NCBI GenBank assembly: GCA_016716965.1
Contig: JADJUP010000022.1
Location: 1 to 21,576 of the forward strand
From: Sulfuritalea sp.
GTDB taxonomy: Bacteria; Pseudomonadota; Gammaproteobacteria; Burkholderiales; Rhodocyclaceae
DNA: 21,576 bases
Reading direction: 5' to 3'
Below are positions 14,961 to 21,576 of this stretch, piece after piece. Positions within the stretch are counted from its first letter, which is position 1. Each line of letters starts with the position of its first letter. Under the pieces are notes generated by a model that was given only the letters and a program-made list of their open reading frames with translations, was not told the DNA's origin and did no database searches. Both the position numbers and the translations under genes were made by a program.

Positions 14961-15576
14961 ATGGAATCTAGCCATCACTGGGAACCCTGGAACAAAGGCA
15001 AACTGGTCGGTCAGAAGCCACCCCTGAAGCCGAAGGACATCTGGGCCATCCGGATTCAGCTTCAAAATGCGCATCAAGTTCGAGACCTTGCCATGTTCAA
15101 CCTCGCGATCGACAGCAAGCTGCGGGTGCTGCGACCTTGTCAATCTGCGTGTTCGTGACATCACGCACGGCAGCAAGATACTGACACGTGCGATGGTCGT
15201 GCAGCGAAAAACGCAGCGGCCGGTGCAGTTTGAGCTGACGGAGCCTACGCGGGCCGCCGTCACAGCGTGGATCGAGAAGGCGAAATTGAAACCAGAGCAA
15301 TGCCTGTTTCCTAGTCGCCTCACCAAGTCTGCCCATGTTTCGACGCGACAGTACGCCCGTATCGTGCATCAGTGGGTTGCCGCCATCGGACTCGATCCGA
15401 CGGTCTATGGCACGCACACAATGCGGCGGACCAAGGCGACACTGATCTACAGACGCACGAAGAACTTACGGGCCGTTCAGCTCTTGCTTGGTCATAGCAA
15501 GCTTGAAAGCACTGTGCGATACCTCGGGATAGAGGTAGATGACGCGCTGGAGATCTCGGAGCAAACTGAAATCTAG
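14961..15576 (+). pseudogene. Short tyrosine recombinase (phage-integrase family), one frameshift
   Basis: A site-specific recombinase of about 204 residues once a single-base insertion is ignored. The first frame begins MESSHHWEPWNKGKLVGQK and runs to LAIDSKLR. The second resumes with CDLVNLRVRDITHG and ends EISEQTEI. The shift lies near 15121-15131 (extra T in GCGGGTGCTGCGACC), right beside the first catalytic arginine. Catalytic residues visible are the Arg of SKLR, the beta-hairpin Lys of QRKTQRPVQ, HTMRR (His/Arg), LLLGHSK and the nucleophile Tyr in VRYLGIE. The protein lacks a large N-terminal arm-binding domain, like the short solitary integrases common on proteobacterial mobile elements. 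GAAGGAG precedes the ATG. Whether the frameshift is real or a base-calling error is open. Confidence 0.88.
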
Positions 15577-16339
15577 CTGCCTGGGTGCCGGCTGCACGTG
15601 CTACCCCTTGTGGGATTCGTGCCGCCGCTTTTGGGCCTGATACCCATTTCGTACAAGCGGCCAAGGGCTAAATTCGCGTACCTCTGCAAAAGTGACTGTT
15701 TTTGGGGGTGGAGCAGACTTTGGCGGAAAGTCTCTTAAAAATGACGCCTCCCCGATAGCGGTCATTGAGAATGAATTAGTCATCAGGCCGGAATGCAATG
15801 GCCGTTTCTGGCACTAGATCCAGAATTAACAAAAATCTACTGCGTTGCAAACATGCCTGCGGAAAATTCACGAAGAGAGAATTCCGGACCTTTGGTATCG
15901 GCCGCCCCGCCCGGGGCCTGGATTTTCCTTAATCGGAGGCGTTTTGCTGACCCGCAAAGTCCGGCAAACGGTAATCCTTAACACGCAGGAAAAAAACGTC
16001 CCCCGGGGCGCCCCGCACCACCCCCGCGCCCACCCCGGGGGAGAAGGGGGACCGCACCGGCGGAGAACCGGGGGCGCGCACCCCGCGAGGGAGGAGGAGG
16101 GGGGAGGGGCATGGGGGGAGGGCAATCGTCTGTCTCTGGCTGCCGGTGGAATGCACGCGCGCTGCCGGCTGCGCGAGGGCGATACCGTCGAGGCGGGAAG
16201 TGACGCCGATTGGCGAGATCGTTGACGCCGGCGCAGCTGTTCGACAAGGCGGGCATTCATCAAGCGCCCGCAAGCTGCGGGCAACCATGCCGATGACGAC
16301 GACGACCGTTCAGATGATGCGCCAGGAGGATCGTTATTG
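15577..16339. other. Intergenic region without a recognised gene
   Basis: I see no recognisable gene here. A minus-strand frame at 15601-15798 would encode 65 residues (MHSGLMTNSFSMTAIGEASF...) containing KSAPPPKTVTFAEVREFSPW, but I cannot place it in a family. The last ~120 nt before the VapC-like gene should hold its antitoxin, yet no recognisable antitoxin frame survives. The middle of the region is an extreme G/C-tract block. Confidence 0.5.
16000..16122. repeat. G/C-homopolymer-rich block
   Basis: Dense runs of 4-6 C followed by runs of 4-6 G (CCCCCGGGG at the start, GGGGGAGAAGGGGG in the middle, GAGGAGGAGGGGGGAGGGG near the end). The plus strand switches from C-rich to G-rich, giving potential for hairpins and G-quadruplexes. 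It differs sharply from the mixed composition on either side and could be low-quality sequence rather than biology. Confidence 0.7.
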
Positions 16340-16762
16340 ATGATCTACCTGGACACAAGTGCGGCGGTTCCGTTGTTCGTCCCGGAGCCGGCGAGCCCTG
16401 CGATCGAAGCCTGGTTCGAGTCCTGCACGGAGCCCCTGGTATCGTCTGACTGGATAATGACGGAGTTTTCGAGCGCCTTGTCCATCAAGGTGCGCAAAGG
16501 GGAGATCAGTGCCAGGCAGGCGCAGGCGGCATGGAAGGACTTTTTGATGCTTTCTGCAAGTCTGGATTGCGTTTGTTGCGGGTGAGCCGAAAAGCGTTTG
16601 CGGAGGCTGCCGGGATGGCGCAGAACGCGGCAGGCGGTTGCGCCCGGCGATGCCTTGCACCCTTGGCGATGGCGCTTGAAGGCGCCAGCGGGATTGCAAC
16701 GGCAGACGACGTGGGCGAAGAACGCCAAAGCGAGCGGCTTGGCGGTAAGCCAGATAGTCTGA
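16340..16762 (+). pseudogene. vapC: VapC-like PIN-domain toxin, frameshifted
   Basis: A PIN-domain ribonuclease toxin of a type II toxin-antitoxin system. It begins MIYLDTSAAVPLFVPEP, carrying the first catalytic Asp, and continues with SSDWIMTEFSSALSIKVRKG, carrying the conserved Glu. The frame then shifts near 16540: the original frame stops at 16585, while a second frame continues DAFCKSGLRLLRVSRKAFAE and later ASGIATADDV, the end-domain Asp motif. Two further small indels lie around GGCARRCLAP and after ADDV, before an expected TGA at 16760-16762. The total of 423 nt fits a normal ~140-residue VapC. The GGAGGATCG stretch precedes the start. No recognisable antitoxin is left upstream. Confidence 0.8.
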
Positions 16763-16776
16763 CCGTTTCTCGACCC

Positions 16777-17056
16777 ATGACCCGATCCGAACTGGTTGAC
16801 CGGCTGCATTTCCTCGTTCCAACGCTTACTCAAGACGACGCCAAGTCGAGGTCGACGTGATTCTTGATGCCATCACGCGCAGTCTGGTTACCGACAGTCG
16901 CGTTGAGATCCGTGGTTTCGGCAGCTTCAGCCTGAGCTACCGGCAACCACGGTGGGCGCAACCGGAAGTCGGGTGAAAAGGTTCAGGTTCCGGAAAGTAC
17001 GTCCTCATTTCAAGGCGGGCAAGGAGATGCGGAGAGGAACCGCAACCGCGATATAG
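16777..17056 (+). pseudogene. ihfB: Integration host factor beta subunit, frameshifted
   Basis: IHF beta is a DNA-bending protein. Three frames together give a normal ~93-residue product. Frame one is MTRSELVDRL...PTLTQDDAK, and frame two is VDVILDAITRSLVTDSRVEI followed by RGFGSFSLSYR. Frame three has KSGEKVQVPE, then HFKAGKEM. The shifts lie near 16847-16856, near 16950-16965 and around 16995-17010. Residues of the beta-ribbon arm (GFGSF, the R-P-R segment) are still readable. ihfB normally follows rpsA, and here it is next to a toxin gene, which is unusual for the housekeeping copy. It may be an accessory IHF-like gene of a mobile element, or the order may reflect assembly trouble. Confidence 0.85.
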
Positions 17057-17129
17057 GTCCAGAAACGCCAGCCAAAATCACTTCGAAATCGCGATGCGGC
17101 GCATTGAACATATCGTTGATAGTCGCTGC

Positions 17130-17330
17130 ATGGACACAAAGCCGCTTCCCCGCCATCCGATCACCTGCGAGACCGATGGCAGAACATACAAGGGCACCTA
17201 CTGGGTGGCAGGAAAGATCCTCACTGTCTCCACCGCCTTGGCGGCAAGAGAGAACAGGTTGGCACCACGGAGCCCGGAAGCCTTGGCAAAACAACTACTG
17301 CTCGAACCGGTCAAGGCAGGTAAGACGTAA
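17130..17330 (+). CDS. Small conserved hypothetical protein
   Basis: A 66-residue product starting MDTKPLPRHPITCETDGRTY and going on to KGTYWVAGKILTVST. It looks like a small beta-rich protein family of unknown function found in many proteobacteria; that likeness is from memory. The frame is also open to an ATG at 17094, but 17130 starts at the conserved part. The stretch TALAARENRLAPRSPEALAK looks garbled and reads better in a neighbouring frame (...GTT-type), as if two compensating indels flank it. No ribosome binding site is obvious. It follows the ihfB remnant after about 70 nt. Confidence 0.5.
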   Translation: MDTKPLPRHPITCETDGRTYKGTYWVAGKILTVSTALAARENRLAPRSPEALAKQLLLEPVKAGKT

Positions 17331-17862
17331 CCCATTTGCATCGCCAAGCAGTTTGCTGTCCGATAGCGGCCGGTGGTGGATGAGTACAATCGGCCTTGCC
17401 CGCCGCTCGCGAAAGTGGAAGTTGCCCAACCGCGTCCGAACTCAACGATATTGCGGACGCTCAGATTATCGGACCCGGTGATCGCAACTCGTCCACGATA
17501 GTCAGCGGAGATTTGCCGAGGAAGCAAGCGGCGAGCACAAAGACCAGTCTGCACGGCCGATCCAGTCAGCAGCGTAGATATTGCGGGCTAATTTCGTGTT
17601 CAAAATAGTGGAAGCGTGGTCGCGTAGGCGCAGACCGTCCCAATAGAATTTTCACTAAGCAACGGACGACAGGGTTAGTCGAGGCCCGTCTTTTCACGGA
17701 AGCTGAAAGCGGATCTATGCACCTGTTACCCAAGAAGGAAGGCGACGAGCTGCCGGCAATTATGCACTGAGGGGGATCTCAGCTCCAGATTCCGCCACTT
17801 GCGGAGCGGAACATGGCAGATGTCATAGTAATATCCGCAATGGAGAAAAGAATGGGCCACCT
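17331..17862. other. Intergenic region without a recognised gene
   Basis: No recognisable protein in either strand. A tiny open frame at 17717-17770 (MHLLPKKEGDELPAIMH) is protein-like and could be the start of a truncated gene, but it is too short to judge. The final bases before the helicase start include GGAGAAAAGAATGGG, a possible ribosome binding region. Confidence 0.4.
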
Positions 17863-20422
17863 ATGTCCTACAGCCCGCACCAGCTAGCGTACTTTGCGCA
17901 CCAACTAACCCGCCGGGCAGCGTCCAATTCCATGGACCGCATGGCTGGTGCGTTGATGGACGCCCAGGTCGACCTCAATCCGCACCAGATCGACGCTGCC
18001 CTGTTTGCGACCAGCAATCCGCTAGCCAAGGGCGCCATCCTTGCTGACGAAGTCGGTCTTGGCAAAACCATCGAAGCCGGGCTGCTTATCGCGCAGTGCT
18101 GGGCCGAGCGCAAGGGCGATCTGGACAGCTTCCGCGCTCAATCGGCCAAGCCAAGGATGCCGCCAGCTTCGATGCCTTTGAAGAGCCGTATCCAGTTGAT
18201 CTGCAAAACGCTCGCGCACGGCAGGTCGAGGCCTGCGTCAAATACACCCGACGGATTCCGATGTTGCAGGAATTCGTTCCCGGTGCCGACGAAACCAGGC
18301 TTCTACAACCACGTATCGGAATTCCTGCAACGCCCGGTCTCTCTACGCGCTGCCGAATAGTCAGCGGCAACTGATCACGCTGGTCCTGCAAACCGCTGGT
18401 GTCCTCGACCTTCGCCATTGCCGGCGCGTTGGAAACCCTGATCAAGCGACTGAGCCAGACTCCTCGACCAGAAAGCCGCCAGCACGGACCTCGCCGAAGA
18501 GCTTGACCAGACTACGAGGCGCTGGACCAACTCGCCGACGAGATGGATGGGGCGGGCGCGGCCAGCACCAAGGCCACGACCGAGGCTGAGATCGTCGCCA
18601 TCAAGGCCGAGATCAGCGAGCTGGAATCCTTCCGCAATCTTGCCGTGTCGATTACCGAAACGCTAAGGCGCGGCCCTGCTGCAAGCGCTCAAAGCGGCGT
18701 TCAAGAACTGGATGAGCTTGGCGCTGCCAAGAAGGCCATCGTCTTTACCGAGTCGCGTCGCACGCAAGACTATTTGCTGAAGCTGCTGGCCGACGGAATT
18801 CGGCCCCGGTGTCGTGCTGTTCAACGGCACCAACAGCGACCCAGACGCACGTCAGGTCCACACCGAATGGATAGCACAGCATGCCGGCACCGACCGTGGT
18901 TTCGGGCTCCGCACCGCCGACTACCCGCGCCGCACTCGTCGACTATTTCCGCGACTATTCCGGCACGGTGGGGCCTTTATCGCCACCGAGGCAGGCGGGA
19001 AGGCATTAACCTCCAGTTCTGCTCGATGGTCATCAACTACGATCTGCCATGGAATCCGCAGCGCATCGAACAACGCATCGGGCGTTGCCACCGCTATGGA
19101 CAGAAGCACGATGTCGTGGTGGCTCAACTTCCTGAACCGCGATTAAACGAAGCAGATCGCCGCGTCCATCAACTGCTTCGGGGCAGAAAGTTCCAGCGCT
19201 TCGATGGCGTCGGCGCCAGCGATGAAGTGTTGGGCGCAGGAGTCCGGCGTCGATTTCGGAGCGCCGGATCGCCGGAGATTTACCAAACCCGCTGCCACCC
19301 CGGAAGCCATTCATGTCGCCTTCGAACAACTGCAACTCGATCTGGCAGGCGAGATTTCCGACGCAATGATTAGCGCCCGCAAGGCGCTGCTGGAGAATTT
19401 CGACGAGGACGTGCAAGAGCGGCTTCGCCTGCGCAACCTTGATGCCCGCGCATCGCTCGGCAAGCTTGAACGACTGTTGATGCGCTTCACCCGCGCCGCG
19501 CTCAATGGGCACGCTGACCGACCACGACGATACCGGTTTCCGGCTGACCAGCCTTCCCCATGGCGTGCCGGATGGAATGCAAACTGCTATCCCTCTGGGT
19601 CGTTACGAACTACCGCGCCGCAGCGAAGAAGCCCACATCTACCGCATGGCGCATCCGAAGGCACAAGCCTTGATCGACCACGCCCAGCACGCGCCTCTGT
19701 CGTCCAGCAAACCGGTGCTCGACTACGAGGCCTACGGAACCAAGGTTTCGGTCATTGAGGAACTGGAAAGGCAAACTGGCGTGTTGATGGTCCACACATT
19801 CGGATTCAGTCGCTCGGCACTACAGAAGAACATCCGCCGATCGCCGAACGGACGCCAGCGGTACAGCCTACGATCAGGACGTTACCGACCGCCTCCTCAG
19901 CATGCCCGGACGCGTGACAGCCCTGCTGCGTAGATGGCGCCCCGGTTCAGCAACGCACTTTCCGACGATCCGGCGCCGGCGCAGCAAAACATGCTGGATT
20001 TCGCCGCAGCAATGTGCCGATTCTCCGGCGCTACAGCAGCAGACTGACCAGCAGAAAGCGCGCGTGATTACCTGATCTTGAGTCACGCAACCTGAGCTTC
20101 TTCACGCAGGGAAACCGAAAAACTCGATGCTGGGCCGACGACTCTGAAGGTAGGCCTTGAACGCGAAATCAAGGAGCCGATGGTGTGAATATCAAGGGAA
20201 GCCTGACCAGTGTAGCAAAGGCGGCCACTCTTGCCGACAAGCCGCAAGTCCAAACGAGCACGCGATCTCGCATAGGAAGGGCGACAAGAACGCCCGGGAA
20301 TTGTTTAACCATCCGACAGATGAAATCCAAGGCAGGCGCGACCAATTGATCGAGGAGCTTGGCTCTGTTGGGCCAACAACCTCACAGCGGACGCCTTCAG
20401 TTGTGAACGGGAGGCGCCATGA
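17863..20422 (+). pseudogene. SNF2-family helicase, many frameshifts and loss of the DEAH core
   Basis: Superfamily 2 ATPase/translocase of the kind found in phage-defence and restriction loci. It begins MSYSPHQLAYFAHQLTRR and has motif I ILADEVGLGKTIEAG (~60-73). Straight after CWAERK the frame jumps to GDLDSFRAQ, so the segment that should carry motifs Ia, II (DEAH) and III is missing. Later fragments in shifting frames give FDAFEEPYPVDLQNARARQ, MLQEFVPGADETRL, AKKAIVFTESRRTQDYLLKL (motif IV region), EGINLQFCSMVINYDLPWN (as read across a shift) and motif VI QRIGRCHRYGQKHDVVV. A C-terminal helical region follows, including ALLENFDEDVQERLRLR and ending near DQLIEELGS. Total 2560 nt, against about 1000 or more residues in full-length relatives as I recall them. 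The likely stop TGA 20420-20422 overlaps the DUF2130 start as ATGA. Confidence 0.85.
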
Positions 20423-21576
20423 CAGAACCAACAATTACATGCCCCAAGTGCGGGACTGAAATCCGCCCTGACCTCGAACCGCTCGCGGCACCACTTGATC
20501 GCGGCGACACGGAAGCAGTTCGAGCAGCAGTTGTCGCAGAAGGATGAAGACATCGCCAAACGCGAGCAAGGCACCCGCGACAAGGAAAAGCCGTTCGACG
20601 CCAGGCGCGCACTCTCGATGATCAAGTCGCCGACTCAGGTTGCGGCAGTCAACCCGTCCGAACGCACCCGTGTCATCGAGGAAGAATCCAAAAAGGCCAA
20701 GCTGGCTGCCGCCACCTGAGCTGGACAACAAGGCGCGGTGAACCGGGCCGAGCTTCAGAAGTGCCTTGCGTCCGGCGATGAGAGGTCGCCGAAGCCCAGC
20801 AGGCGCATGCCGAACTCTTCAAGAAGCAGCGCGAACTCGACGACGCCAAGCGCGAACTGAGTTGACGGTGGAAAAGCGTGCAGGACGGCCTGACCGAAGT
20901 CCAGACCTGTGCCAAGCACGAGGGCGAGAAGGCGCGGCTTGCGGGGGTTGTCATGGAAAGGAGCCAGACCATCGCCCGATGCAGCAAAAATCGAAGAACT
21001 CAAACAAAGGGCCGAGCAAGGCTCCCAGCAGTTGCAGGGCGAAGTGCAGGAACTTGAACCGGAAAACCTGCTGCGGGTGAAGTCCCTATTCGATTCCACC
21101 GGAACTCGTTCCCAAGGGCGAATTCGGAGGGGACGTCCTGCAACGAGTCGTCAGTCAGAGCGGACAGGCGAGCGGCGCGATTCTTTGGGAAAACCAAGCG
21201 CACCAAGAACTGGAGCGATGGCTGGCTCCGTCAACTGCGCGAAGATCAGCGCGCACCGCCAAAGCCGACATTTCCATTATCGTCATCACGTGCTGCCCAA
21301 GGGGTCGAAGCCTTCGACGTTATCGACGGTGTCTGGGTGACCAGTCCGCGTGCCGCGCCGCCGGTGGCGAATCGTTTTGCGCCTAAATTCTGCTACAGGT
21401 CAGATGGCGAGGCAGTCCTCGGAAGGCCAGCAGACAAAGACGGAAATGGCCGATCTATCAGGCATTTTACGGCCCGGGCGTTTCCCGCCACGTCGCGTCG
21501 AAGACATCGTCGATGCGTTCTCGACCTCAGGCAGGAAGACCTCGACATGGAGGAGCGCAAGGCGATAACGAAGCAG
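20419..21576 (+). pseudogene. DUF2130 protein, frameshifted and cut by the window end
   Basis: It starts MTEPTITCPKCGTEI, with a CPKC zinc-ribbon-like head typical of DUF2130 proteins. A long Gln/Glu/Lys coiled coil follows, read across several frames: TRKQFEQQLSQKDEDIAKRE, VIEEESKKAKLAAAT, KKQRELDDAKREL, KIEELKQRAEQGSQQLQGEV. Then comes the DUF2130 core, with fragments PKGEFGGDVLQRVV and SEGQQTKTEM. This core is related by fold to restriction-endonuclease-like nucleases, as far as I recall. At least six frame changes are needed, and the gene runs off the window. Its ATG overlaps the presumed helicase stop, which implies translational coupling with the SNF2 gene. Function is unknown; a nuclease role in defence is inference from context. 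Confidence 0.82.

Overview
The window looks like a GC-rich denitrifying betaproteobacterium, probably Rhodocyclales-like. This rests on the gene set (cytochrome cd1 nitrite reductase, single-subunit quinol nitric oxide reductase, an NO-responsive Rrf2 regulator) and on overall protein character; I could not run a taxonomic search. No rRNA, tRNA or CRISPR array was seen.

Positions 1-10350 form a nitrite/nitric-oxide respiration island. On the minus strand nirS (1941-3683) sits behind a perfect Dnr/FNR-type box at 3768-3781. It is followed by a Crp/Fnr regulator with an unusual C-terminal double PilJ/NarX-like sensor region (308-1864). Upstream of the nirS promoter lies a decayed IS5-family transposase (3813-4547), then nsrR (4573-5007). 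The divergent nsrR promoter region holds two 23-bp NsrR-like palindromes. To the right, on the plus strand, are a flavin reductase carrying a truncated Fe-S-assembly (MIP18/DUF59) N-terminus (5107-6030), a small His-rich periplasmic protein (6065-6559) and a frameshifted ccoG (6657-8070). The qNOR gene norB (8039-10348) converges on ccoG. The likely logic is that Dnr/Fnr-type factors turn on NO2- reduction, qNOR removes NO, and NsrR relieves the repair/reductase genes when NO damages its cluster.

Positions 10581-14752 are a self-contained, tightly overlapping five-gene operon: a TetR regulator, a small membrane protein, an HlyD-type adaptor, an FtsX/MacB-type permease and an ATPase. It is preceded by a near-perfect 30-bp inverted repeat overlapping a predicted promoter, which is a convincing autoregulatory operator.

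Positions 14753-21576 are accessory DNA in poor condition. They hold a tyrosine recombinase with one frameshift, an extremely G/C-tract-rich block, a frameshifted VapC-like PIN toxin, a broken ihfB, a small conserved protein, a SNF2-family helicase with many frameshifts and a clean deletion of its DEAH core, and a DUF2130 protein that overlaps the helicase stop and runs off the window. Almost every gene after about 14960 carries frameshifts, whereas the first 14.7 kb has few. Either this is a decayed defence/mobile island, or base-level sequence quality falls towards this end. The SNF2 plus DUF2130 pair is the most interesting candidate system, but it must be judged from an intact relative.
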